A DNA stretch of 64,000 nucleotides from Salana multivorans. GTDB lineage: Bacteria > Actinomycetota > Actinomycetes > Actinomycetales > Beutenbergiaceae. The notes beneath the pieces were generated by a model. The model saw only the letters and a program-made list of their open reading frames with translations, did no database searches and had not been told where the DNA came from. The position numbers and the translations under genes were made by a program. Positions 25,229 through 34,094 of the stretch are shown here, in pieces. The first letter of the stretch is position 1. The number at the start of each line of letters is the position of its first letter. The DNA is taken from the NCBI RefSeq assembly GCF_003751805.1, contig NZ_RKHQ01000001.1:62001-126000 (forward strand). The letters are read 5' to 3'.

Positions 25229-25290
25229 CGGCCCCGGCCCGCTGGTCGCCCCGGCTGGACGGTCGCGCTCACGCGCTGGTCGGCCCGACA

Positions 25291-25314
25291 GCCGTGCGAC
25301 CCGGGCCGCACGGC
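25291..25314. terminator. Hairpin between converging genes
   Basis: GCCGTGCG and CGCACGGC form 8-bp perfect arms around an 8-base loop, in the 97-base gap between the converging FrnE-like and antiporter genes. There is no clear T-run on either strand, so termination is plausible but not certain. Confidence 0.45.
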
Positions 25315-25325
25315 GGGCCGCCGGG

Positions 25326-26528
25326 TCAGGCCGCCGTCGCGCCGACGGCCGCGTCCCTGGCGGCGGGACCGCGGATGCCGCGCAGGGCAAGCACCGGGTA
25401 GAGCGAGACCGTGAGCAGCCCGCCCCCGACGAACGCCGCGGCCACGGCCGGGCTCAGCGCGCCCGACTCCTGCCCCATCGTCGCGAGCACCGTGACGAGC
25501 GAGATCGCCGAGGCGGCCAGCAGCCCGAGCCGGCGCGCCTGGTCGTCGCCGAGGACCCCACGGTAGGCGACGAACGACGGCAGTCCCCGGCACACGAGGA
25601 ACGCCAGCGCGAAGGCGGGGACGAGGGTGAAGGTCCACGGGCTCGCGACCATCGCGTGGATGTCGATCTTCATGCCGCAGACGATGAAGAAGATCGGGAC
25701 GAAGAAGCCGAACCCGACGGCCTCGATCTTGCCCTCGAACAGCCGGACGTCGCCGGCCTCGCGATCGATCCCGACCGCCTGGCGCACGACGAGCCCGGCA
25801 CAGAAGGCTCCGAGCAGCGCGTCGATGCCGAGGTCGTCGGCGACGATGACGAAGAACACGACGGCGAGGATCGCGACGCGGACCGGGAGCTGGGACGGGT
25901 TGTGCAGCCCGGCCGCGAGCGCCCGGCGCAGTCGCGGCCAGGGGAACCGGCGCACCGCCCACATCCAGCCGAGGACGAGCAGCGCGAACACCGCGAGGAA
26001 GCCGAGCGTCGGCAGCGGCCCAGCCGAGTCGGTGAGGAACACCGAGATGAGCACGATCGGGCCGAACTCCCCGAGCGTGCCGACCGACATGGTGGCCCGG
26101 CCGAGCGGGAGCTCGAGGACGCGGCGGTCGCGCAGGATCGGCACGAGGGTGCCGAGCGCCGTCGTGCTCAGCCCGATCGCGATGAGGACCGCCGTGTCGA
26201 CGCTGCTGACGAGGGCGACGACGACGCCGACGATCCCAGCGAGCACCAGCGAGGCGAGCCACGAGCCGCCCGAGCGGCGCAGCGCCGGTCCGCGGAAGTC
26301 GGCCAGGTTGACCTCGGTGCCCGCGACGAACATGAGCAGGGCGATGCCGACGCTCGCGAGCTCGTCGACGAGCCCGACGGGTTGGGCGAGGCCGAGCAGC
26401 GCGGGACCGATGAGCAGACCCAGCAGCATCTCGAAGATGACGCCGGGCACGACGCGTCGCGTCGCGACGGACAGCAGCGGTGCGACGACGGCGGCGACCG
26501 CGACGAGGAACAGCGAGCTGAGGGGCAC
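25326..26528 (-). CDS. Cation:proton antiporter (CPA2/KefB-like), 400 aa
   Basis: Integral membrane antiporter of the Na+/H+ exchanger family (CPA2), with about 12 hydrophobic segments. Landmarks are GVIFEMLLGLLIGP in the first helices, MFVAGTEVNL, the unwound-helix region with GLSTTALGTLVPIL, GEFGPIVLI and the GAFCAGLVVRQ segment. It lacks the C-terminal nucleotide-binding (TrkA-N) domain that full KefB/KefC proteins carry, so it is a membrane-only member. The GTG start follows directly after a hydrophobic-start codon string with no strong ribosome binding site. Substrate cation (Na+ or K+) cannot be told. Tandem repeats lie between its start and the TetR gene. Confidence 0.9.
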   Translation of the reverse strand: MPLSSLFLVAVAAVVAPLLSVATRRVVPGVIFEMLLGLLIGPALLGLAQPVGLVDELASVGIALLMFVAGTEVNLADFRGPALRRSGGSWLASLVLAGIVGVVVALVSSVDTAVLIAIGLSTTALGTLVPILRDRRVLELPLGRATMSVGTLGEFGPIVLISVFLTDSAGPLPTLGFLAVFALLVLGWMWAVRRFPWPRLRRALAAGLHNPSQLPVRVAILAVVFFVIVADDLGIDALLGAFCAGLVVRQAVGIDREAGDVRLFEGKIEAVGFGFFVPIFFIVCGMKIDIHAMVASPWTFTLVPAFALAFLVCRGLPSFVAYRGVLGDDQARRLGLLAASAISLVTVLATMGQESGALSPAVAAAFVGGGLLTVSLYPVLALRGIRGPAARDAAVGATAA

Positions 26529-26598
26529 GGCCCCACGCTAGCGGCGGGGCCGTGCGGCGGGGAGGCCGAGCGGGACCCCGTGGTGGCGCCGGACGCGC

Positions 26599-26868
26599 GG
26601 TGGCCACCGGAGAGCCGGATGACCGAACCTGTCCGGCCCAGCGGTGGACACAGACTGCGCGGTGGCCACGCCTGAGCCGGATGACCGCCGCGGCCGGCCC
26701 AACGGTGGACACGGACTGCGCCGTGGCCACACCTGAGCCGGATGACCGCCGCAGCCGGCCCAACGGCGGACACGGACTGCGCCGTGGCCACACCTGAGCC
26801 GGATCGCGGAACCCATCCGGCCCAGCGGTGGACACGGGTTGCCCGGCGTCCACACCGGAACCGGCCAG
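26599..26868. repeat. 61-bp tandem repeats between antiporter and TetR genes
   Basis: Four imperfect copies with starts of the shared GAGCCGGAT core at 26612, 26674, 26735 and 26796 (spacing 62, 61, 61). Each holds GCCGGCCCA, a GTGGACAC or GCGGACAC element, ACTGCGC and TGGCCAC. The two central copies are nearly identical and the outer ones diverged. The 340-base gap 26529-26868 is filled almost entirely by these repeats, with no gene visible. Confidence 0.85.
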
Positions 26869-27546
26869 CTAGCAGCGGGTCCCCGCGTCGAGACCCGTCG
26901 CGGCGCCTGGGCCGAGGCAGTCGAGCGCTCGCGCCAGGACCGCCGGCAGCGCGGGACGCCCGACACCGGCGAGCGACCACTCGCGCACGGCGGCGAGCAG
27001 GGCGCCCGCGAGCGCCGTTGCCCGCACCTGGGCCGCGAGCTGGTCCGACACCGCGGTGCGCAGGTGGACGGCCAGCGCGTCGCGGACGGCCACGAGCCGG
27101 CGGGCCTCGGCGAGGCGCAGGTCCTCCCCCAGGCCCATCGCGCCGGCCTGGGTGTACGCGAGCGCGACGTTCTCGGGCGGCAGGTCGGCCGCGAGCGTGG
27201 CCAGGGCGGCGCGCGCCTGCGCCTCGCGACTCTCCACGTCGCCACCCGTCGCTACATCGCCACCGATCCCGACATCGTGACCGACCCCGCCGTCCGCCAC
27301 CTCCTCCCGCAACCGGGCGAGCGTCGCGCGCAGCCGCTCGACGCCGTCGTCGAACCGCGCCCAGAGCAGGTCGGACTTGGACTCGACGTAGTTGAAGAAC
27401 GTCGACCGGCTCACCCCCGCGCGGGACGTGATGTCCGCCACGGACGTCGCGTCGTACCCCTGTTCGAGGAACAGCTCGCACGCCGCCTCCTCCAGGATCT
27501 CCCGGGACGCGGCGCGCGGTCGACCGGCGCGGCGCGGGGTGTCCAT
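26869..27546 (-). CDS. TetR-family transcription regulator (225 aa)
   Basis: TetR-type repressor. The N-terminal helix-turn-helix (about 14-60) shows EQGYDATSVADITSRAGVSR followed by TFFNYVESKSDLL, the family's recognition helix and positioning helix. The remaining ligand domain is helical with a Gly/Asp/Val-rich loop insertion near residues 85-105 (GGVGHDVGIGGDV) that is not typical. It diverges from the ABC importer operon with a 78-base gap that contains an inverted repeat, so it most likely controls that operon and itself. The ligand is unknown. Confidence 0.9.
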   Translation of the reverse strand: MDTPRRAGRPRAASREILEEAACELFLEQGYDATSVADITSRAGVSRSTFFNYVESKSDLLWARFDDGVERLRATLARLREEVADGGVGHDVGIGGDVATGGDVESREAQARAALATLAADLPPENVALAYTQAGAMGLGEDLRLAEARRLVAVRDALAVHLRTAVSDQLAAQVRATALAGALLAAVREWSLAGVGRPALPAVLARALDCLGPGAATGLDAGTRC

Positions 27547-27583
27547 GGCTCAAGGCTACGACGTCGACGATCCGCGACGCCTA

Positions 27584-27604
27584 TTGTTGGACTGCGATCA
27601 ACAA
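27584..27604. promoter_or_regulatory. Inverted repeat, candidate TetR operator
   Basis: TTGTTG and CAACAA, 6-bp perfect arms separated by 9 bases, lie midway between the divergent TetR gene and the importer's binding-protein gene. Position and symmetry fit a TetR-family operator. Confidence 0.55.
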
Positions 27605-27624
27605 CCCTCTCCGGAAGGCCACCC

Positions 27625-29301
27625 GTGCGCCGTCTCCCGCTCCTCGCCGTCGCGTCGGCCGCGACAGCCCTCGTCCTCGCCGCGTGCTCCGGCTCGCCCG
27701 CGCCCGACCCGTCGTCGCCCTCGGACGCGGCGAGCGGCGGCTCGACCGCGTCCGACGGCACGGACGCCCCCACGCAGGCGGGCGGGACGCTCGTCTACGC
27801 CAGCGGTGACGCCGAGCCGACCTGCCTCGACCCGCACGTCGGCGGCAACTACCCGCAGGCGCTCATCTCGACCCAGTACCTCGAGCCCCTCGTCGGCCGG
27901 GCAGCCGACGGCACGACGACGCCGTGGCTCGCGACCGAGTGGACGGTCAGCGAGGACGGCCTCACCTGGGACTTCACGCTCGCCGAGCGCACCTTCACCG
28001 ACGGCACGCCGTTCGACGCGGCGGCCGTCAAGGCCAACATCGAGCACCTGCAGGACCCCGACACGGGCTCGTCGACGGGTTACCTCGCCGTCGAGAAGGT
28101 CACCGAGGTGGAGGTCGTCGACGACCGTCACGCGCGCTTCCACCTCTCCGAGCCGGACGCGGCGCTCCTGGAGTCGCTCGCCCAGCAGTGGACGGCCATC
28201 CAGTCCCCGACCGGGCTGGCGCGCGGCATGGAGGAGAACTGCCTCGCCCCCGCGGGCACGGGCCCGTTCGTCGTCACGGGATGGACGCCGCAGCAGCAGG
28301 TCGACCTCGTCGCCAACCCGGACTACGTCGACGCGACGGGCGAGGCGGCCCCGCCGCTGCTGGACGGGATCACGTGGCGGTTCGTCCCGGACGCCGCGAC
28401 CCGGTACGCCGCGCTGGTCTCGGGCGAGGTCGACGTCATCGACAACCCGCAGCCGGACACGATCACGGCCGCCGAGGCCGACGCGTCGCTCGGCATCGAG
28501 CACATCGACAACCCGCGGCCCGGCAGCGTCAACCGGATCGAGCTGAACTCCGGGCAGACGCCGTTCGACGACATCCGCGTGCGCGAGGCGTTCATCCGCT
28601 CGGCCAACCCCGGCCCGGGCATCGAGGCGCTGTTCTCCAGCACCGCCGTCCCGTCGTTCTCCCCCCTCTCCAGCGTCGAGCCGGTGGCGGTCTCCCGCGA
28701 GGAGCAGTTCACCTACGACCTCGACGCGGCGAACACCCTCCTCGACGAGGCCGGCTGGACCGAGCGCGACGCCGACGGCTACCGCACGAAGGACGGCGCC
28801 CGCCTGAGCGTCCGGTTCCCCGTGAGCACGAACCAGTCGGTCCCGGCCGAGCAGGCGCTGTTCCAGCAGATCCAGGCGAACGTCAAGGAGGCCGGCTTCG
28901 AGGTCGTCCTCACCCCGCTCGACCTCGGGGCCTGGTACGCGGCCCTCGGCGCGCACGAGTACGAGGCGGTGTCGGCGCCGTACACGAAGGTGGGGCCGGA
29001 CGTCCTGCGGATCCTGTACCACTCCAGCGGCACCGAGCCGGCGCCGTCCGGCTACTTCGCGAACCACGCCTACGTCCGGGACGCCGAGCTCGACGCGCTC
29101 CTCGACGAGGCCTCCGCCACGCAGGACGCGGCCCAGCGGGCCGACCTGCTCGAGCAGGCGCAGGTCCGCATCCTCGAGGGCTACTACATCCTCCCGCTGT
29201 ACGACCAGCAGAACCACTTCCTGGTCCGCGGTGTCACGGGCATCGACACGTCGAACCCGGTCGCGACGCTCTCCTTCCAGACCGCGTCGCTCACCGACTG
29301 A
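27625..29301 (+). CDS. ABC transporter substrate-binding lipoprotein, peptide/nickel type (558 aa)
   Basis: Solute-binding lipoprotein of family 5 (DppA/OppA/NikA type). The lipobox VLAACSGS puts the lipidated Cys at about 21, followed by a Ser/Ala/Asp/Pro linker. The fold shows GGTLVYASGDAEP near the N-terminus, TEWTVSEDGLTWDFTL (a family hallmark) and ending strands with YILPLYDQQNHFLV. Start GTG 27625 follows GGAAGG and gives the signal peptide directly. It heads a four-part importer operon and is probably repressed by the divergent TetR protein. Peptides, nickel or metallophores are all possible substrates. Confidence 0.92.
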   Translation: MRRLPLLAVASAATALVLAACSGSPAPDPSSPSDAASGGSTASDGTDAPTQAGGTLVYASGDAEPTCLDPHVGGNYPQALISTQYLEPLVGRAADGTTTPWLATEWTVSEDGLTWDFTLAERTFTDGTPFDAAAVKANIEHLQDPDTGSSTGYLAVEKVTEVEVVDDRHARFHLSEPDAALLESLAQQWTAIQSPTGLARGMEENCLAPAGTGPFVVTGWTPQQQVDLVANPDYVDATGEAAPPLLDGITWRFVPDAATRYAALVSGEVDVIDNPQPDTITAAEADASLGIEHIDNPRPGSVNRIELNSGQTPFDDIRVREAFIRSANPGPGIEALFSSTAVPSFSPLSSVEPVAVSREEQFTYDLDAANTLLDEAGWTERDADGYRTKDGARLSVRFPVSTNQSVPAEQALFQQIQANVKEAGFEVVLTPLDLGAWYAALGAHEYEAVSAPYTKVGPDVLRILYHSSGTEPAPSGYFANHAYVRDAELDALLDEASATQDAAQRADLLEQAQVRILEGYYILPLYDQQNHFLVRGVTGIDTSNPVATLSFQTASLTD

Positions 29302-29332
29302 CGCGCGTCCCACCCGCCCCACCGCACGATCG

Positions 29333-30334
29333 ATGACGACGACGCCCGGCCCGTCGCGCCGCGCCCTCCTCCGGGTGGCGGCGCTGGCGGGCCGGGCGCT
29401 GCTCGTCGTCTGGGTGACGGCGACGGTCGTCTTCCTCGCGCTGCGCGCCGCGGGCGGCGACCCGGTCGAGGCCGTGCTCGGCGGGCCGGGATCGCAGGCC
29501 GGCCCCGAGGCCGTGGCCGCCGCGCGGGCGCAGTACGGTCTCGACCTCCCGATCTGGCAGCAGTACCTGCTCCAGCTGTGGCGTGTCCTGACGCTCGACC
29601 TCGGCGACTCCTACGCCCGGCGCACGCCGGTGCTCGACCTCGTGCTCTCGGCGCTCGGGCCGACGGCCGCGCTCGCGGTGTCCGCCCTGGTCCTCGGCTG
29701 GCTCCTCGCGCTGGGCGCCGCCTGGCTCGTCTCGTGGGCGCGCGCCGTCTCCGGCAGGCTGGCGCCGGTGGGCCGCGCCGTCGTCGCCGTGGTCCGCGGC
29801 TGGGAGGTGCTCGCCTCCGTCCTGCCGCACTTCTGGCTGGGGGCGGTGCTCGTCGCGCTGTTCGCCGTCGGCCTGCGCTGGTTCCCCGCGACCTCGACGC
29901 CCGGCTCGCTGGCCGGGCTCGTCCTGCCGACCGTCACGCTCGCGATCCCGCTGGCCGGGTTCCTCGGCCAGCTGCTCGGCGAGGGCGTGGGTGACGCGGA
30001 GTCGCGCCCGTTCGCGACGACCGCGCGAGCCCGCGGCGCCGGCCCCACGCGGGTGTTCGCGCGGCACACGCTGCGGCACGCCGCCATCCCGACGGTCGCG
30101 CTGACCGGGTGGGCGTTCGGCTTCCTTGTCTCGGGGGCCGTCGTGGTCGAGACGCTGTTCGGCCGGCCAGGGCTCGGCCGGCTGCTGGTCGACTCGACCC
30201 TCCAGCGGGACGTGCCGGTCGTCATGGGCGCCATCGTCGTCATCGCGCTCGTCTACGTGCTGCTCACGGTCGTGACGGAGGCCGTCGAGGGGCTGCTCGA
30301 CCCGCGCGCGGCCACGACCGGAGAGGACCGATGA
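29333..30334 (+). CDS. ABC transporter permease, DppB/OppB type (333 aa)
   Basis: First membrane subunit of the importer. It has the DppB pattern: an N-terminal helix, a large external loop with GGDPVEAVLGGPG and the YGLDLPIWQQYLLQL segment, GDSYARRTPV, then five further helices with the ATPase-contact loop ARARGAGPTRVFARHTLRHA. Start ATG 29333 is 31 bases after the binding-protein stop. Its TGA overlaps the ATG of the second permease, so the channel halves are translationally coupled. Confidence 0.92.
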   Translation: MTTTPGPSRRALLRVAALAGRALLVVWVTATVVFLALRAAGGDPVEAVLGGPGSQAGPEAVAAARAQYGLDLPIWQQYLLQLWRVLTLDLGDSYARRTPVLDLVLSALGPTAALAVSALVLGWLLALGAAWLVSWARAVSGRLAPVGRAVVAVVRGWEVLASVLPHFWLGAVLVALFAVGLRWFPATSTPGSLAGLVLPTVTLAIPLAGFLGQLLGEGVGDAESRPFATTARARGAGPTRVFARHTLRHAAIPTVALTGWAFGFLVSGAVVVETLFGRPGLGRLLVDSTLQRDVPVVMGAIVVIALVYVLLTVVTEAVEGLLDPRAATTGEDR

Positions 30335-31137
30335 GGGCCCGGCTGCTCGGCGTCGCGGGGTGGGCGGCCCTCGCCGTCGTCGTCCTCCTGCTCCTCGCCG
30401 TCGCCGCACCCGACCTCCTCGCCCCGGGCGACCCGGACGCCACCGACGTCACCACCTCGCTCCACCCGCCCGGCTGGGGGCACCCGCTCGGCACGGACGA
30501 GCTCGGCCGCGACGTGTGGACCCGCGTCGTGCACGGGGCGCGGTCCTCCCTCGGCGTCGGCCTCGTCGCGACGACGATCGGCGTCGCGATCGCCCTCGTG
30601 CTCGGTCTCGCGGCCGGCCTCGGCCCGCGCTGGCTGTCGACGGTCGTCGCGCGCATCGTCGAGATCCTCTACGCCTTCCCGACGCTGGTCCTCGCGCTGC
30701 TGCTCGTCGCCGTGCGCGGCCCGGGGCTCGCGGCGTCCGTCCTCGCCGTCGGGATCGCCACGGCGCCCGGGTACGCACGGATCCTCCGGGCACGGGTGCG
30801 GGGCGTCGCCGTCTCCGGCTACGTCACGGCCGCGCGGCTCGAGGGCGCGGGGTGGTGGCGCCGCCTGACCCGGCACGTCCTGCCGAACACGCTGTGGCCG
30901 CTGGTCGTCGTCGTGACGCTCGGGATCGGGCAGGCCGTCGTCTGGGTCGCCGGTCTCGGCTTCCTCGGCCTCGGCGCGCTCCCGCCCGCGGCGGAGTGGG
31001 GGGCCATGCTCAACGCGGGTCGCGTCTACCTCACGACGGCGTGGTGGCTCAGCGTCGGGCCCGGTCTCGCGATCACGGTCACGGCAGCCGCGCTCACGGT
31101 GCTGGGGCGTGCGCTCGGGCGGGTGAGCCCGTCATGA
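30331..31137 (+). CDS. ABC transporter permease, DppC/OppC type (268 aa)
   Basis: Second membrane subunit. After an N-terminal helix comes HPLGTDELGRDVWTRVVHGAR, the signature loop of DppC-type permeases, then about five helices and the coupling loop ARLEGAGWWRRLTRHVLPN. It is shorter than DppC of enteric bacteria because it lacks the long N-terminal cytoplasmic arm. Start ATG 30331 overlaps the preceding stop and its own TGA overlaps the fused ATPase start. Confidence 0.92.
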   Translation: MRARLLGVAGWAALAVVVLLLLAVAAPDLLAPGDPDATDVTTSLHPPGWGHPLGTDELGRDVWTRVVHGARSSLGVGLVATTIGVAIALVLGLAAGLGPRWLSTVVARIVEILYAFPTLVLALLLVAVRGPGLAASVLAVGIATAPGYARILRARVRGVAVSGYVTAARLEGAGWWRRLTRHVLPNTLWPLVVVVTLGIGQAVVWVAGLGFLGLGALPPAAEWGAMLNAGRVYLTTAWWLSVGPGLAITVTAAALTVLGRALGRVSPS

Positions 31138-32747
31138 GGACGCCGGGACGGTTCACGGGCATCGACATGACGACGGGGCAGCCGTCTCCGGTGCTCGACG
31201 TGCGCGGGCTGCGAGTCGCGTTCGACGCCGGCCGCGGTCGCCGGACGGACGTCCTGCACGGCGTCGACCTCACGGTGGCGGCCGGCGAGTGCGTCGCCGT
31301 GGTCGGTGCGTCCGGCGCCGGGAAGTCGGTGCTCGCGCGAAGTCTGCTCGGCCTCGCCGGCGAGGGCGGGGCGCGCGCACACGTGACGGCCGAGCGGCTC
31401 GCCCTCGCCGGGCGCGACCTCGCGCGCGCGTCCCAGCGGGCGTGGCGCCAGGTGCGGGGGCGCGCGGTCGGGCTCGTGCTCCAGGACGCGCTCGGCTCGC
31501 TCGATCCGCTCCGGACGGTCGGCGCCGAGGTCGCCGAACCGCTCGCGGTGCACCGCCTCGCGGCCGGAGCCGAGCGGACCGCGCGCGTCGAGACGGCCCT
31601 CGCGGACGCCGGGCTCGACCGGCCGCCGGTCCGGCGACGTCAGCGCTCGGAGGAGCTGTCGGGCGGGATGCGCCAGCGCGCGCTCGTCGCGTCGGCGATC
31701 GTGACGGCGCCGCCCCTCCTCGTGCTCGACGAGCCGACGACGGCGCTCGACGCCACGGTCGCCGTCGGCGTGCTCGACCTGCTCGCGCGGCTGCGGGACG
31801 CGGGCCACGGGCTGCTGCTCATCACGCACGACCTCGGCGCGGTGGCGCGGGTGGCCGACCGCGTCGTCGTGCTCGACGCCGGCCGCGTCGTCGAGCAGGG
31901 TCCGGCCGTGAGCGTCCTGACCTCCCCGGCGAGCGACGCCGCGCGCGGCCTGCTCGCCGCGCTCCCCCGCGGCCCGAAGCCCGTCGCGCGCGACGAGCCG
32001 ACCGGACCGCCGCTGCTGGAGGGCCGCGGCCTCCGGCGCGTCTACCCGACGCCGGCCGGACCGATCGACGCCGTGCGTGACGTCGACCTGACGCTGCACG
32101 CCGGTGAGTCGCTCGGCGTCGTGGGCGAGTCGGGGTCGGGCAAGTCGACGCTGGCCCGGCTGCTCCTCGCGGCCGAGCGACCCGACGCGGGCGAGGTCAC
32201 CCTCGCGGGCGCCCCGTGGAGCCCGGCGCCCGAGCGGCAGCGGCGGGGCCGACGCGCCTTCGTCCGGCTCGTCCCGCAGGACCCGCTGGGGGCGATGGAT
32301 CCGCGACGCAGCGTCGGCCGCATCCTGCGGGACGCGGGTGCGGCGGACGACGCGGCCGTCGTCCGGCTGCTCGCGTCCGTGCGGCTGGAGCCGGCGACGG
32401 CCGGACGGATGCCCCGCAGCCTCTCCGGTGGACAGCGTCAACGCGTCGCGATCGCGCGCGCCCTGGCGACGGATCCCGGCGTGCTCGTGCTCGACGAACC
32501 GGTCTCGGCGCTCGACGTCCAGGTGCAGGCCGGCATCCTCGACCTCCTGGCGACGCTGCAGCGCGAGCGAGGGCTGGCGCTCGTGCTGGTCTCGCACGAC
32601 CTCGCGGTGGTCCGTCGCACGTGCGACACCGTCGCGGTCATGAGCGGCGGGGAGATCGTGGAGCGCGGACCGGTCGAGCGGGTCTGGGCCCGGCCCGAGC
32701 ACCCGGTGACGCGGGCGCTGCTCGCGGCAGCGCCCGCGCTCCCCTGA
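31134..32747 (+). CDS. Fused double ABC ATPase (DppD-DppF type, 537 aa)
   Basis: Both ATPases of the importer in one chain. Half one (about 20-270) has Walker A GASGAGKSV, signature LSGGMRQR, Walker B LLVLDEPTTALD and switch His in LITHDL. Half two (about 290-535) has Walker A GESGSGKST, signature LSGGQRQRVAIARAL, Walker B VLVLDEPVSALD and LVSHDL. All four ATP-site elements are present in both halves, so two functional sites are expected. The fusion is common in actinobacteria for nickel/peptide importers, where enteric relatives use two separate genes. ATG 31134 overlaps the permease stop. Confidence 0.93.
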   Translation: MRTPGRFTGIDMTTGQPSPVLDVRGLRVAFDAGRGRRTDVLHGVDLTVAAGECVAVVGASGAGKSVLARSLLGLAGEGGARAHVTAERLALAGRDLARASQRAWRQVRGRAVGLVLQDALGSLDPLRTVGAEVAEPLAVHRLAAGAERTARVETALADAGLDRPPVRRRQRSEELSGGMRQRALVASAIVTAPPLLVLDEPTTALDATVAVGVLDLLARLRDAGHGLLLITHDLGAVARVADRVVVLDAGRVVEQGPAVSVLTSPASDAARGLLAALPRGPKPVARDEPTGPPLLEGRGLRRVYPTPAGPIDAVRDVDLTLHAGESLGVVGESGSGKSTLARLLLAAERPDAGEVTLAGAPWSPAPERQRRGRRAFVRLVPQDPLGAMDPRRSVGRILRDAGAADDAAVVRLLASVRLEPATAGRMPRSLSGGQRQRVAIARALATDPGVLVLDEPVSALDVQVQAGILDLLATLQRERGLALVLVSHDLAVVRRTCDTVAVMSGGEIVERGPVERVWARPEHPVTRALLAAAPALP

Positions 32748-32774
32748 GGGCGGACCGGTCCCCGCGTCGATCCG

Positions 32775-34007
32775 CTAGTCCCGCGTCGAGGCCGGCGGCT
32801 CGGGCGCCTGCTCGGTCGGCGAGGGCTCGGGGGATGCCTCCGGGTGCGCCGACTCGTCGGCCGGGGTGGGCGAGGCCTCCGACGCGGGCGCGGAGGGCGC
32901 TGCCGTCGCCGCCGCCGTCGTCCCGGCTGGGGCGACGGGGTCGGACAGCCGTGCCGGGGTCGGCAGCTCGCTCCCACGGGGCGGGGTGGCGGCCGGGGCC
33001 GTCGGCTCCGACACCCGCGCGGACGGCTCCGCCGGGGTGGACGGCGACGCGGGGGCCGGCGACGCGACCGTCGTGATGGTGACGGGCGTGGCCGGGCGGC
33101 GCGCGCGGAGCCAGCGCCGGCCGAGGATCCACGCGCCGCCGATCACGGCGACCACGAGCAGCCACGGGATGATGAACCCGACCACGACGAGCACGCCCGT
33201 GACGGTCGCGACGAGGCTGGTCCAGCCGGACGCGACCCCGCCGGTGAAGCCCGGTGGCGGGGAGACCGGGATCTGGTCCGGCATCGAGACGTGGAGCGTG
33301 ATCGTGGCCATCTCGACGGCGTCGCTGTAGCCCTTGCGCATCGTGAGGAGCTGCTCGAGCTCCGTCTGACGCTGGGTCAGGGTCTCCTCGGCGCTGATGA
33401 TGTCGGCGGTCGTGGTCGCCCCGGCGAGCAGCTCCTCGAGGCGCTCGATGGAGAGCTCCTTGGCCGTGATCCGGGCGTCGAGGTCGACCACCTGGGCCGT
33501 CACGTCCTCGGACGTGAGCTGGCTCTCCACGACGTCGACGGCGTCGCCCACCTGCGCGAGGATCTCGGTCAGGTGGTCGCTCGGGATCCGCGTCGTGAGG
33601 TCGGCCGAGGGGTGGCGGTACTCGGACGCCGTGACGATCTGCTGGGACTCGATCCGCCCGCCCACGGCGTCGATGATCCCGACCAGCTTCGTGGCCGCGG
33701 CGACCGGGTCGTCGGACGTGGCGTACACGTAGCCGGTCTGGATGACGCTGCGCTCGGCGCCGCTCACCCCGCCGGGGAGGCCGGGGTCGACCGGCATGTC
33801 GCCGGCCTCGGGGGCGTAGTACTCGCCACCGTCCGCGGCCGAGTCGTAGGCGGCGCCACCGCTGTCGGTCCCGCCGCTCGAGCAGGCGCCGACGAGCGCG
33901 GCCGAGACCGCGAGCGAGAGGCCGACGAGGATGCGGCGACGTGGACGGCCGCGCGCCGGGGCGGCGCCTGCGGACGTGCGGGCTGGGACGGTCGTGGTCA
34001 GGGACAT
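32775..34007 (-). CDS. DUF4349 lipoprotein with coiled coil (410 aa)
   Basis: Lipoprotein of the DUF4349 family. The lipobox LVGAC places the lipidated Cys at 42. The DUF4349 domain (about 85-295) contains IQTGYVYATSDDP, GRIESQQ, LTTRIPSDHL, a coiled coil with LEELLAGATTTADIISAEETL, and ends in a membrane helix (about 268-300). A basic stretch then leads into a tail of about 105 residues rich in Ala, Pro, Ser, Thr and Glu. Start ATG 34007 has GAGGAGT upstream. Related proteins occur widely in Gram-positive bacteria and are not functionally defined. It converges on the importer operon with a 27-base gap. Confidence 0.88.
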   Translation of the reverse strand: MSLTTTVPARTSAGAAPARGRPRRRILVGLSLAVSAALVGACSSGGTDSGGAAYDSAADGGEYYAPEAGDMPVDPGLPGGVSGAERSVIQTGYVYATSDDPVAAATKLVGIIDAVGGRIESQQIVTASEYRHPSADLTTRIPSDHLTEILAQVGDAVDVVESQLTSEDVTAQVVDLDARITAKELSIERLEELLAGATTTADIISAEETLTQRQTELEQLLTMRKGYSDAVEMATITLHVSMPDQIPVSPPPGFTGGVASGWTSLVATVTGVLVVVGFIIPWLLVVAVIGGAWILGRRWLRARRPATPVTITTVASPAPASPSTPAEPSARVSEPTAPAATPPRGSELPTPARLSDPVAPAGTTAAATAAPSAPASEASPTPADESAHPEASPEPSPTEQAPEPPASTRD

Positions 34008-34094
34008 CGGGACTCCTCGGGGGTGGAACCTGGTGATGTCCTGGCTGTGTGCCGCGGCCGGGGCCGGCTTGCACCGGTCCAGGTCACGGTTCGG

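Noticed and set aside
26599-26868. CRISPR array
   Set aside because: The whole 61-bp unit repeats, there are no unique spacers of constant length between short repeats, and no cas genes are nearby.
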